Part shown: one piece after another, positions 36,265-45,116 of the stretch
How positions within the stretch are numbered: position 1 is the stretch's first letter
How the letters are laid out: every line of letters starts with the position of its first letter
DNA from: CAG-884 sp964384115
Lineage (GTDB): Bacteria > Bacillota_I > Bacilli_A > RF39 > UBA660
Assembly (NCBI GenBank): GCA_964384115.1
Contig: CAYLJU010000004.1
Span: 1 to 64,000 of the forward strand
Reading direction: 5' to 3'
DNA length: 64,000 nt
Position numbers and translations under genes: made by a program
Notes under the pieces: generated by a model
What the model was told of the DNA's origin: nothing
The model's database searches: none
Seen by the model: the letters and a program-made list of their open reading frames with translations, nothing else

Positions 36265-38912
36265 TGGAATTCGTAAGAGAGAGATTACCACACTATAATG
36301 ATGAAAATGTTTTTAATGATTTTATAAATAATGGTTATTATGAAATTATTAATTATTCTGAATTAGGTAATAAATTTGTTTTAAATAATTACTATTTAAT
36401 TATTGATTTGATTAAGAAAAACGAATATTTTATTTGTTCTGTTAGCCCTAGTAATATAAAAAATGATTATCGATTTTATTTAGCTTCTTTTGAAAGTGGT
36501 AATGTTGATTCAATATTCTTTTATAAAGGAGATATTCATATATTTGATGAATTTTTTAGAGAAAAAAGAAATTTGATAAATTCATTTGATTGGTTAAATG
36601 TTAAAATTAAATTAAAGAAAATTTTAGATTTTAATTCTGTTATTACTGATATTTATTTTGAGGATCTTAATAGAAAAATACTTGATGGTTCTATTGGTTT
36701 AGATGATTTAATTAAAAATCCATTTTATAATAAAATTGTTGATTTTTTATCGTTAGATTCTATAAAAAAATTATATGGAGTTAATAGCCTTGAATTTGTT
36801 AGTAGATATGGTCGTAAGATTCTTTTAAATGAAGATTATGAATATATTGAAAACTTAGAAATTAATGATTTGAATAAATTTTTTGAAATTTTTAAATTTA
36901 AAAATGGTTCTATTATTAATTTATATAATTTATATAGTTCACTTGTTGATTATAATTTTTTATATAAATGTAGTGGTGATGTTTTAAATAATCAAACTTA
37001 TAATCATTTATGTATTAATTTATTTAGTGGTAAAAATATAGATTATATATTCTTATTGTTTGAGGAAATTAATAAATATTTAAATGATTTTGAAAAGAAT
37101 AAAATATGTTCTAAGTATAATGTTGATTTTCAAAGTTTACCTTTGTTGTTTGATAAATTTATTAATTTGTATAAATCTGAAAATTATAATGATTTTAATA
37201 TCTATAGTTCAATAATTAAAGATTTATGTTTAATGTCTTATAATAAAAAAAGAGATTCTTTTATTAAAGAAAAACATGATTTTAGTAATGGTTTTCCTTT
37301 TGATATACAGTTAACTTTGAAGATGAAAAGACTTATTAATAAACGAAAATTAATGAAAGATATGGCTATTTCAATAGCATATGATAAAGAAAAATTAGAT
37401 TCTTTAAAGGAATATTTGGTTAATAAAAAAATTATTGATAAAGATTTTGATTCCAATATTTTGTTTGCTTTGTTAACTGATGGTGTTAAAGGAGTTAAAT
37501 TGATTGAAATTGAGAATGTTAATTATTTAATGGGAAAAATACTTGGTTTTGTTAGTTCTTATATTGATGATGATTGTTTGAATTCTGATATAAAATTTGA
37601 TGAATATAAGAATTTACCTTTAAATGATGATTGTTTTTATGTACCATTTGATAAAAATGATTTAATTGATATTGTTAATTCTATTGATTTAAAATTTTTC
37701 TTTGAAACTGTTATTAAAAATAAAAATGTTTTTGAATTGTTTAATAATTATATTGTTAAACATGATTTAATTTATTTTGTTTCATCATTAAAATTATGTG
37801 ATGTTTGTTATTGTGGTGATGTTTGTTATAGTATAGTTGGTATGAAAGAATTAATTAATAATTTTGCTAAAGTTATTAACATAAATGTTGATAAAAAATT
37901 ATATATATCAATATTTGAGATGTTAAAGAAAGCTCATTTTGTTAATAATCCACTTAATATTTATGAAAATGTTTTTGGAGATTCTAATAAGTGGATTATA
38001 AGTGATCCTTTACCACATAAAAGTTCATTAGAACCATCAAAAAAAATAAAAAGATGTATGGATGTTTACAAAAAAATGCTTGTACGAGATTATATAGGTG
38101 TTCCTGTTTTTACTATGAATTATGGTGATTTAATAGTGACAAATGATAATTTTTATGATGATGGAATGCTTGTTACTGGAGAAAAACTTGGGTCTTGTAT
38201 GCGAGCAGGTGGAACTTTTGATAATTTGTTTGAATATACTCTTACATCTCCTAACGGATTTAATATAATTTTTAAAAAAGATGGTGAATTAATTTCGAGA
38301 GTAGCTGGCGTTATTATTAAAAATTCTATTTTTTTGAATGAATTAAGAGAACCTTTATGTAATGATTATTCTAATGATTATTTATTTAATGCTTTAAAAA
38401 AATATATTTTAAATTTAGTTAAAAAAGCTAATTTAAATGGTCAAATTATTGATCAAGTATTTGTTGTTAATGGTGTTCAAGGAACGAGAAATATAAATTC
38501 CAATATTGTTAGAGATGATTTGTTTTTAAAATTAAAAAATGGCTATTACGGCTTTAATATGAATTATGAAAAAACAGGATTGTGTTTATATATAAATGAA
38601 AATAAAGCTTTAAAAAATAATTATAATTGTTCTTTTTGCTCTATAAATGGCAACACTAAATACTATAAAATATCTAAATTTAAAACTTTAAGAGGTTCTG
38701 ATGCTGTTAAAAGAATAAATATGTTGCGTTTTTTAAAAGGTAGTTTAGATTATATTGATAGTTTTGATGATGCTATTTGTTCTAGTTGTTTTTATGTTTA
38801 TAAAAAAGATGGTATAATTTACTCTGATATTTTGGATGGAGCTATATCTGATGAAATAAAATGTGAATATGAAAATGCCATAAATTCTTTAAATTTCAGA
38901 AAAAATATTTGA
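36264..38912 (+). CDS. Giant protein of unknown function, paralog B (882 aa)
   Basis: Second of the overlapping pair. It shares DFSNGFPF (near residue 340) and the C-terminal block with paralog A. That block is better preserved here: TGEKLGSCMRAGG, then NGFNIIFKKDGELISRVAGV and SIFLNELREP, looking like an active-site or ligand region with invariant-type Cys, Arg and Gly. A CxxC pair (CSFCSINGN) follows near residue 790. No signal peptide or membrane helix. Function unknown; a remote likeness to PcfJ-type (GxxLxxCV) proteins is possible but not established. It ends upstream of the alaS promoter. Confidence 0.7.
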   Translation: MEFVRERLPHYNDENVFNDFINNGYYEIINYSELGNKFVLNNYYLIIDLIKKNEYFICSVSPSNIKNDYRFYLASFESGNVDSIFFYKGDIHIFDEFFREKRNLINSFDWLNVKIKLKKILDFNSVITDIYFEDLNRKILDGSIGLDDLIKNPFYNKIVDFLSLDSIKKLYGVNSLEFVSRYGRKILLNEDYEYIENLEINDLNKFFEIFKFKNGSIINLYNLYSSLVDYNFLYKCSGDVLNNQTYNHLCINLFSGKNIDYIFLLFEEINKYLNDFEKNKICSKYNVDFQSLPLLFDKFINLYKSENYNDFNIYSSIIKDLCLMSYNKKRDSFIKEKHDFSNGFPFDIQLTLKMKRLINKRKLMKDMAISIAYDKEKLDSLKEYLVNKKIIDKDFDSNILFALLTDGVKGVKLIEIENVNYLMGKILGFVSSYIDDDCLNSDIKFDEYKNLPLNDDCFYVPFDKNDLIDIVNSIDLKFFFETVIKNKNVFELFNNYIVKHDLIYFVSSLKLCDVCYCGDVCYSIVGMKELINNFAKVININVDKKLYISIFEMLKKAHFVNNPLNIYENVFGDSNKWIISDPLPHKSSLEPSKKIKRCMDVYKKMLVRDYIGVPVFTMNYGDLIVTNDNFYDDGMLVTGEKLGSCMRAGGTFDNLFEYTLTSPNGFNIIFKKDGELISRVAGVIIKNSIFLNELREPLCNDYSNDYLFNALKKYILNLVKKANLNGQIIDQVFVVNGVQGTRNINSNIVRDDLFLKLKNGYYGFNMNYEKTGLCLYINENKALKNNYNCSFCSINGNTKYYKISKFKTLRGSDAVKRINMLRFLKGSLDYIDSFDDAICSSCFYVYKKDGIIYSDILDGAISDEIKCEYENAINSLNFRKNI

Positions 38913-38936
38913 TTATTAAAAAAAATGTTGTATAAT
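38909..38936 (+). promoter_or_regulatory. Promoter of the alaS T-box transcript
   Basis: TTGATT (38909-38914) and TATAAT (38931-38936) with a 16-bp spacer, overlapping the end of the preceding gene. Confidence 0.6.
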
Positions 38937-38944
38937 ATATTCAA

Positions 38945-39135
38945 AGCGAAGAACAAGAATTTTTAAAGATAAGTTTATAGAGAGTTTACTAATGGTGGAA
39001 GGTAAATAATAAGTTTTTAAAATGTGCTACTTGGGAGTTGAGTAATAAAATTACTTCGGTTTAGGCCGTTATAAAATTAAGTTAAATAAAGGATGGTACC
39101 GTCTATTATAGACTCCTTGTACTATTCTTTTTTTT
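38945..39135 (+). promoter_or_regulatory. T-box riboswitch, tRNA-Ala specific
   Basis: The leader shows the T-box order: AGAGAGTTT at the base of stem I, GGTGGAAGGTAA, a specifier region ATGTGCTACTTGGGAG whose GCT is an Ala codon, and the T-box AAAGGATGGTACCG (39088-39101) that pairs with the tRNA acceptor end. AAGGATGGTAC (39089-39099) can instead pair with GTACTATTCTT (39119-39129) as a terminator followed by T8. Uncharged tRNA-Ala would therefore switch on alaS. Confidence 0.9.
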
Positions 39136-39145
39136 GGAGGTATTT

Positions 39146-40891
39146 ATGAATTTAAAAGATATGTATATTAATTTTTTTGTAAGTAAGGGTCATACATGGA
39201 TTCCTAGCAGTCCTGTTGTTCCTGAAAATGATCCATCTGTTTTATTTAATACTGCTGGTATGCAACCACTTATACCATATTTAATGGGGGAACCTCATCC
39301 TTGTGGAACTAGGCTTTGCGATTATCAGAAATGTATTAGAACAAATGATTTAGACAATATTGGAGATACTTATCATCATACTTTTTTTGAGATGTTAGGT
39401 AATTGGAGTTTAGGAGATTATTTTAAGAAAGAGGCTATTAGTTGGAGTTTTGAATTTTTGACAGATGTTTTAAAAATTCCTGTTCAAAAATTAGCTGTTA
39501 CTGTATTTGCTGGAGATGAATTTGTTCCTTTTGATGAAGAATCTTATAATTTGTGGAGAAGTTTAGGTATCCCTGATGATAGAATCGCGCGAACTAGTTC
39601 AGATAATTTTTGGATTGCTGGGGATACTGGTCCATGTGGTCCGGATACGGAAATGTTTTATTTTAGATCTTCTGATCCTGTTCCTGATAAGTTTGATCCA
39701 GAAGATGATAGATGGGTTGAAATATGGAATGATGTCTTTATGCAATATTATAAAGATTCTAATGGTAATATAAGTGAATTACCTAAAAAGAATGTTGATA
39801 CTGGTATGGGTCTTGAGAGAGTTGTTACAGTATTAGAAAATTTAACAGATAATTATAAATCTAGTGTTTGGAAAGATATCATTAAAGTCATAGAAGAAAT
39901 TTCTGGTAAAAGTTATGAAGGAAATGAGAAGTCTATGAGAATTATTGCTGATCATATTAGAACATCTACCTTTATTGCTGCTGATAAATCAGGAATAAAG
40001 CCTAGTAATACTGATCAAGGTTATATTTTAAGAAGATTGATAAGAAGGGCAATTAGACATGCTAAAAAATTAGAAATTGATATTAACAGTAATTTTGAAG
40101 AAAAAATTGCTTCTAAGATAATTGAACAATATGGAAAATATTATAGCGAATTGATTGATAATAAAAATGTTGTTTTTGATGTTTTAAAAAATGAAAAAAT
40201 TAAATTTTGTAGAACACTTGAAAAAGGATTAAGAGAATTTGAAAAAGTTGCTAGTAATGGAAATAATATTGATGGCATAACTGCTTTTCATTTGTTTGAT
40301 ACTTATGGTTTTCCTCTTGAATTAACTGTTGAGCTTGCTAGTGAGAAGAATTTAACTGTTGATGAAGAAGGTTTTATGGATAAATTTAGAGAGCACCAAG
40401 AGTTATCTAGAACTGCTAGTTCTGGTAAATTTAAAGGTGGACTTGCTAGTAGTGGAGAGATGGAAACTAAATATCATACGGCAACACATTTACTTAATGC
40501 TGCTTTGAAGGTTGTAGTAAGTAAAGATTGTCACCAAAAAGGTTCAAATATTACTAGTGAAAGAATGCGCTTTGATTTTAGTTGTGATCATAAATTATCT
40601 GATGATGAAAAAATTAAAGTTGAGGAATTAGTTAATAAATGGATAAGTGATTCTATTGATGTCAATGTAACAGAAATGAGTAAACAAGATGCTATTGATA
40701 GTGGTGCAGAATGTATGTTTATTGAAAAATATCCTGATATTGTTACAGTCTATAGTATTGGAAATGTTTCAAAAGAAGTTTGTGGTGGTCCACATGTAAA
40801 GAATACTTCTGAACTTGGCCATTTTAAAATTTTAAAAGAAGAGGCTAGTAGTGCTGGTGTGAGAAGAATAAAAGCTATTTTAGAAAAATAA
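39146..40891 (+). CDS. alaS: Alanyl-tRNA synthetase, short form
   Basis: The class II catalytic core is complete: FVSKGH start, SLFNTAGM-type motif (VLFNTAGMQPL), HHTFFEMLGNWSLGDYFKKEAI, FWIAGDTGPCGPDTE and DTGMGLERV. The editing domain keeps HTATHLL (H-x3-H) and CGGPHV (Cys/His zinc). The protein is only 581 residues instead of about 870. The roughly 100-residue beta-barrel before the editing core is missing (the chain passes from GKFKGGLASSGEME directly to the HTATHLL region) and the C-terminal C-Ala domain is absent; the frame ends normally at IKAILEK. ATG 39146 follows GGAGG (39136-39140). Confidence 0.95.
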   Translation: MNLKDMYINFFVSKGHTWIPSSPVVPENDPSVLFNTAGMQPLIPYLMGEPHPCGTRLCDYQKCIRTNDLDNIGDTYHHTFFEMLGNWSLGDYFKKEAISWSFEFLTDVLKIPVQKLAVTVFAGDEFVPFDEESYNLWRSLGIPDDRIARTSSDNFWIAGDTGPCGPDTEMFYFRSSDPVPDKFDPEDDRWVEIWNDVFMQYYKDSNGNISELPKKNVDTGMGLERVVTVLENLTDNYKSSVWKDIIKVIEEISGKSYEGNEKSMRIIADHIRTSTFIAADKSGIKPSNTDQGYILRRLIRRAIRHAKKLEIDINSNFEEKIASKIIEQYGKYYSELIDNKNVVFDVLKNEKIKFCRTLEKGLREFEKVASNGNNIDGITAFHLFDTYGFPLELTVELASEKNLTVDEEGFMDKFREHQELSRTASSGKFKGGLASSGEMETKYHTATHLLNAALKVVVSKDCHQKGSNITSERMRFDFSCDHKLSDDEKIKVEELVNKWISDSIDVNVTEMSKQDAIDSGAECMFIEKYPDIVTVYSIGNVSKEVCGGPHVKNTSELGHFKILKEEASSAGVRRIKAILEK

Positions 40892-40925
40892 ATTTATAGA
40901 AAACATATATTTTATTGAGGTGTTT

Positions 40926-41561
40926 ATGAAAAAAATATATGTTTTTTTAATTGTTTTTTTTATTTTTTTTGTTTCTGTTGTTAAATCAAAAAATAATGTA
41001 TTATCAGGTAAAATAATTTATTTGGATGCTGGTCATGGTGGAGTTGATGGTGGCGCTAAGTATAAAGATATTAATGAAGAAGATATTAATTTATCTATTG
41101 TTATGACTTTGAAGGAAGAATTGGAAAAAGAAGGGGCAAAGGTATATTTAACTAGATATGGTGATTATGATTTAGCTAGTACAACGTATTATCGAAAAAG
41201 AAGTGATTTAGGTAATAGAGCTCTCGTGATAAACAATTCTGATTGTGATTTATATTTATCAATTCATTTAAATTCATCTTTGAATACAAGTTGGAATGGA
41301 GCTCAAGTTTTTTATGATGATATTAATCCTAAAAATGCCATTTTAGCTAACATTTTACAAAAAGAATTAAGTAATAAAAAGGCTGTTTTGGCCAATAATT
41401 ATTATATGTATAGTAGAATTAAAAAAACTGGTGTTTTATTGGAAGTTGGATTTATAAGTAATTATAATGATAGAATTAACTTGCAAAATAAAGTGTATCA
41501 AATAAAAATTTCTGCAAATATTATAAAAGGAATTGTAAAATTTTTTACAAACAATTATTAA
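40926..41561 (+). CDS. cwlD: N-acetylmuramoyl-L-alanine amidase, CwlD-like
   Basis: 211 residues: an N-terminal signal anchor (residues 3-20) and one amidase_3 domain. Zinc ligands and catalytic residues are visible in DAGHGGVDGGA, EEDINL, SIHLNSS and LLEVGFISN. A short single-domain amidase with a signal anchor is the form of CwlD, which makes muramic lactam in the spore cortex; a vegetative role cannot be excluded. GAGGTG precedes ATG 40926. Confidence 0.75.
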   Translation: MKKIYVFLIVFFIFFVSVVKSKNNVLSGKIIYLDAGHGGVDGGAKYKDINEEDINLSIVMTLKEELEKEGAKVYLTRYGDYDLASTTYYRKRSDLGNRALVINNSDCDLYLSIHLNSSLNTSWNGAQVFYDDINPKNAILANILQKELSNKKAVLANNYYMYSRIKKTGVLLEVGFISNYNDRINLQNKVYQIKISANIIKGIVKFFTNNY

Positions 41562-41565
41562 CTCA

Positions 41566-41594
41566 TTGACTTTTGTTTTTGTTTGGGGTAGAAT
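41566..41594 (+). promoter_or_regulatory. Sigma-A promoter of the TasA-like genes
   Basis: TTGACT (41566-41571) and TAGAAT (41589-41594) with a 17-bp spacer, about 45 bases before the start codon of the first secreted protein. Confidence 0.7.
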
Positions 41595-41643
41595 TATATT
41601 GTATGATAGATATGGTTATGATAACAATGAGGAGGGTTTTGCT

Positions 41644-42162
41644 ATGAAGAATAGAAATAAAGTTATAATTTTTTTAGTGATTGCTCTATTAATGATAGGT
41701 GGCGTTACTTATGCTTTGTATATTCAATCTTCTGTAGCAAAAGGAACTTCTATAGTTGCTAGGTGGCGCTTTAAGGCAAACAATAGCAAGGAATCTTTTA
41801 CCATAGATTTAACAAAAAATGCCTCTAATTTATTAAATGGTAAAATTGGTCCTGGTTCTTATGGATCATTTGATATCATTTTGGATGGAACTGGCAGTCA
41901 AGTTGATATTGATTATGTTGTTTCATTTGATAAATTAGAAAATATTCCAATGAATATGAAATTTTATGCTGATGCTGGAAAAAGTAAAACTGTTAGTTTA
42001 TCTTCATATGAGATTAATGGTGTTATTTCTTATGGTGGCAGTATGCAAAAAAAATATACTATTTATTGGGAATGGCCAATTGATGGTAATGGCGATACAA
42101 GTTATGCTGGAAAAACTTTGAGTTTTGATGTTCTTGTTGATGCTGTTCAAAAAACTAATTAA
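41644..42162 (+). CDS. TasA/camelysin-like secreted protein 1
   Basis: 172 residues. The N-terminus is a SipW-type signal peptide: basic NRNK, hydrophobic core VIIFLVIALLMIGGVTYAL. The mature part is a beta-rich sandwich with WRFKANN, a T-I-D-L-T strand and GPGSYGSFDIIL, the layout of TasA/CalY biofilm-fibre subunits. GGAGGG precedes ATG 41644. It is followed after 58 bases by a paralog; a hairpin in the gap (TGAAAAATTGA/TCAATTTTCA, 42165-42190) lacks a T-run and may set relative mRNA levels. Confidence 0.7.
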   Translation: MKNRNKVIIFLVIALLMIGGVTYALYIQSSVAKGTSIVARWRFKANNSKESFTIDLTKNASNLLNGKIGPGSYGSFDIILDGTGSQVDIDYVVSFDKLENIPMNMKFYADAGKSKTVSLSSYEINGVISYGGSMQKKYTIYWEWPIDGNGDTSYAGKTLSFDVLVDAVQKTN

Positions 42163-42220
42163 GGTGAAAAATTGATTTATTCAATTTTCATATAAAAAGA
42201 ATTATAGGAAGGAAGAAAAA

Positions 42221-42841
42221 ATGAAAAAAGATCAATTAAAAATATTAATAGTTGCGTGTTTAATAGTTGCAGTTTGCGGATTTGCATATGCTACTTATGC
42301 ATTCTTTCAAACAACATTTACAGGAACTGCAACAGCTACTTTAGCTGCTGAGTGGTCATTTGATTTCTTAGGAAAAGATTCTGGTGCATATCAATCTTTA
42401 AAAGGAGCAACTTATACAATTGATTTAGCTAAGTCTTGTACTAATTGCGCAGATGTTACTGTTGAAGGTAATACTACTAAAAAACTTCAACCAGGTTCTC
42501 AAGGTAGTTTCATGGTAAAAGTTGATGCATCATCAAGTACTGTTAAAACAAATGCTAATGTTGTTATGTATAATTTAACTGTTGGTGGTAATACTACAAT
42601 ACCTGCTGGTTTGAGATTCTATGTTTTAGATGGTTCAAGTGAAAGAACCTTAACAACTGATAGTTTAACAGGTTCTGGTGCAGCTATTTATTCTAATACT
42701 TGGGAAGCTGATGCAGCAGATAAAACAGGAGAACAAACAGTTTATTGGGCTTGGGATTATGCAGCTGCTAATGATAATGCATTCCAAGGAAAAACTATAA
42801 ATTTTGCATTAAAAGCTGAAGCTGAACAAGCTACTGAATAA
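42221..42841 (+). CDS. TasA/camelysin-like secreted protein 2
   Basis: 206 residues, Ala/Thr-rich and low in charge, so its codon use looks richer in GC and A than its neighbours. Signal segment LKILIVACLIVAVCGFAYAT, then TFTGTATATLAAEWSFDFLG, a typical beginning of mature TasA-like subunits. Shared strands with protein 1: YTIDLAKS, LQPGSQGSFMVKVD, GLRFYV and TVYWAWDY. Strong ribosome-binding site AGGAAGG. Such a composition suggests high expression. A strong terminator follows. Confidence 0.75.
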   Translation: MKKDQLKILIVACLIVAVCGFAYATYAFFQTTFTGTATATLAAEWSFDFLGKDSGAYQSLKGATYTIDLAKSCTNCADVTVEGNTTKKLQPGSQGSFMVKVDASSSTVKTNANVVMYNLTVGGNTTIPAGLRFYVLDGSSERTLTTDSLTGSGAAIYSNTWEADAADKTGEQTVYWAWDYAAANDNAFQGKTINFALKAEAEQATE

Positions 42842-42874
42842 GCTATGCATAGTTTATTGATTAATCATATTATT

Positions 42875-42900
42875 AAGTTTCACTTTTGTGAAACTTTTTA
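42875..42900 (+). terminator. Rho-independent terminator
   Basis: AAGTTTCAC (42875-42883), TTTT loop and GTGAAACTT (42888-42896) form a perfect 9-bp stem followed by T-rich sequence. It closes the TasA-like unit. Confidence 0.9.
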
Positions 42901-42938
42901 TGTATTTTATTAAAAATTATTATTTTTTTTATTTTTGA

Positions 42939-43019
42939 TTGACTAATTTTTTTATAAGTGTAAAATTATAAATGTAATTAATTAATGCTATTCTTTTTGC
43001 TTTTATTTTGTGATATAAT
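42939..43019 (+). promoter_or_regulatory. Two promoters upstream of the Abi gene
   Basis: TTGACT (42939-42944) with TAAAAT (42961-42966), spacer 16, would give a 68-nt leader. A second TATAAT at 43014-43019, preceded by TGA, starts just before the ribosome-binding site. The region between them could give a short separate RNA, but I see no strong structure. Confidence 0.45.
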
Positions 43020-43040
43020 TGATAATAGGAGGATATCTAT

Positions 43041-43967
43041 ATGCGAAATAAGACATTTAAAACTCTCGATGAGCAGATAGAAATAATGAAATCAAAAGGT
43101 TTAGTTATTTCGGATGTTGATAAAGCAAAAGGTATATTATTTAGGGAAAATTATTTCTTTTTAAACGGTTATAGACAACTTCTTATGTATCCTGGTGAGA
43201 AAAAATTCATTAAAGGTTCTACTTTTGATGAATTATATGGTATCTTTATTTTTGATAGAAGAATTCGTAATATATTTTTTAAATATATTTTGATTATAGA
43301 AAATAACATTAAATCAGTAATTAGTTATTGTTTATCAAAAAAATATGGATATAGAGAAAAGGATTATTTGCGCGATGATAATTTCGTTGATGATCCTAAT
43401 AGAAACAAACAGGTTCATGATGTTATAAGTAAAATGAAAAGACAGATTAGGATTAATGGGGCTCAGCATAAAGCTACTGCTCATTATGTTTCTAATTATG
43501 GATATATTCCTTTGTGGGTTCTTGTCAAGGTTTTGTCTTTTGGAATTGTTGCTGAATTGTATGGCATACTAAAAGATGAAGATAAAGAAACAATTTCTAA
43601 CATTTATAATATCGATAGTAATACTTTACTTATATATCTTTCTTTGCTTGCTAATTTTAGAAATATATGTGCACATGAGGACATATTTTATGAGCATCGA
43701 ACTGGTAGAAAGATTCCTGATAATAAATATCATAAATTGCTTGATATAGAAATGAATGAAGATGGGTATATTTTTGGAAAAAATGACTTATATGCATTAG
43801 TTTTAATTATGAAAGTTATGCTTAGTGATGGAGAATTTAGAGATTTAATTCACGAAATTAGTTACGAACTTGATATTTTGAATGGAAAAGTAAATAGTGT
43901 GTCAATCGTAGAAATATTAAAAAAGATAGGTTTTCCAATTAATTGGACAGATATTTTAGATTTATAG
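43041..43967 (+). CDS. Abi-family (AbiD/AbiF-like) protein
   Basis: 308 residues with the Abi_2 features: N-terminal TLDEQIEIMKSKGL and YFFLNGYR, FDRRIRNIFFKYILIIENNIKS, and the C-terminal NFRNICAHEDIFY, which contains R-x4-H as in HEPN ribonucleases. Family members give abortive phage infection in lactococci. It stands alone between secreted-protein genes and htrA, outside the 50-58 kb element. AGGAGG lies upstream of the ATG. Confidence 0.85.
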   Translation: MRNKTFKTLDEQIEIMKSKGLVISDVDKAKGILFRENYFFLNGYRQLLMYPGEKKFIKGSTFDELYGIFIFDRRIRNIFFKYILIIENNIKSVISYCLSKKYGYREKDYLRDDNFVDDPNRNKQVHDVISKMKRQIRINGAQHKATAHYVSNYGYIPLWVLVKVLSFGIVAELYGILKDEDKETISNIYNIDSNTLLIYLSLLANFRNICAHEDIFYEHRTGRKIPDNKYHKLLDIEMNEDGYIFGKNDLYALVLIMKVMLSDGEFRDLIHEISYELDILNGKVNSVSIVEILKKIGFPINWTDILDL

Positions 43968-43975
43968 GAGGAATT

Positions 43976-45076
43976 ATGAAAAATAAACATTTATATTTGA
44001 TTGGTTTCTTTATTGCTTTCTTTTTGGGAGTAGGAGGAACTATATTACTTTTGGATAATACTACTATTGGAAAGGAAAAAATAATTGAGCAGACTCTTAA
44101 AACAGTTAGTGTTACAGAAGCGGATAGTTTAAAATCAGCTATTGAATTGGTTGACGATGCTGTTGTGTATATTGAAACTACTGTCAAGTCTGGAAATGGC
44201 AGTGGATCAGGTTTTGTTTATAAAACTGATGATAAATATGGATACATTTTAACTAATTTTCATGTAATTGATAATTACAAAACTGTTAAGGTAACAAATA
44301 ATAAAATGCTTACTTATGATGCTACAGTTTTAGGCTTTGATGAAACTACTGATTTAGCTGTTTTGAGAATTGCAAAAGAAGGTGTTTTGTTAGTTGCTCA
44401 ACTTGGTGAGAGCAGTACTATTTCTAAAGGTGATACTGTGTTTGCAGTAGGTTCACCACAAGGTTTAACTTATATGAATAGTGTTACTAGAGGAATCATT
44501 TCTGGTTCTAATAGGTCTGTTTCTGCTACAATTAACAATAAAGAATACTTAATGGATGTTATTCAAACCGATACAGCTATTAATCCTGGTAATAGTGGTG
44601 GTCCTTTATGTTCTTCTGATGGTAAAGTTATTGGAATTAATTCTATGAAATTAGTAGAAAGTAAGATTGAAGGTATGGGATTTGCTATTCCTATTGAAAT
44701 TGCTTTATCTTATGTTGATAGATTAGAAAAAGGTGAATTTATTTCTAGACCTTATTTGGGTATTGAAACACTTGATTTGAGTACATATGTAAATAATAAA
44801 TTTTATTTTCAAAGAGATTATAATTTTATTTTAGATAGTTCTCTTGAAGAAGGAGTTATTGTTGCTAGTGTTGAAGATGGTTCAGTTGCTTCTAAGGCGG
44901 GCCTTAAAGCTGGTGATGTTATTGTTCAAATTGATGAAACAAAGACTGAAGATTCTACACATTTCAGATATTTATTATATAAATATGAAGTTGGAGATAC
45001 AATAACAGTTAAGATTTATCGTGGATCAGAACAAAAACAAATTAAAATTACATTAAGTGATACTAGGAAGGATTGA
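43976..45076 (+). CDS. HtrA/DegP-type membrane serine protease
   Basis: 366 residues: one N-terminal membrane anchor (residues 5-25), a trypsin-like domain with His in LTNFHVID, Asp in DETTDLAVL and Ser in NPGNSGGPL, then one PDZ domain (PYLGIETLD ... AGLKAGDVIVQID). This is the HtrA/YkdA layout for extracytoplasmic quality control. ATG 43976 follows GGAGG. The stop codon lies inside the terminator at 45065-45093. Confidence 0.93.
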   Translation: MKNKHLYLIGFFIAFFLGVGGTILLLDNTTIGKEKIIEQTLKTVSVTEADSLKSAIELVDDAVVYIETTVKSGNGSGSGFVYKTDDKYGYILTNFHVIDNYKTVKVTNNKMLTYDATVLGFDETTDLAVLRIAKEGVLLVAQLGESSTISKGDTVFAVGSPQGLTYMNSVTRGIISGSNRSVSATINNKEYLMDVIQTDTAINPGNSGGPLCSSDGKVIGINSMKLVESKIEGMGFAIPIEIALSYVDRLEKGEFISRPYLGIETLDLSTYVNNKFYFQRDYNFILDSSLEEGVIVASVEDGSVASKAGLKAGDVIVQIDETKTEDSTHFRYLLYKYEVGDTITVKIYRGSEQKQIKITLSDTRKD

Positions 45077-45093
45077 ATTTTCTTCCTTTTTTT
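45065..45093 (+). terminator. Rho-independent terminator after htrA
   Basis: AGGAAG (45065-45070) and CTTCCT (45082-45087) followed by a run of T. The stem overlaps the htrA stop codon. Confidence 0.7.
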
Positions 45094-45116
45094 GTTATTA
45101 TATTGTTGGTGATGAT

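Noticed and set aside
42165..42190. Terminator between the two TasA-like genes
   Set aside because: A stem is present but it is AT-rich and has no T-run, so it is more likely a processing or stability hairpin, or nothing.
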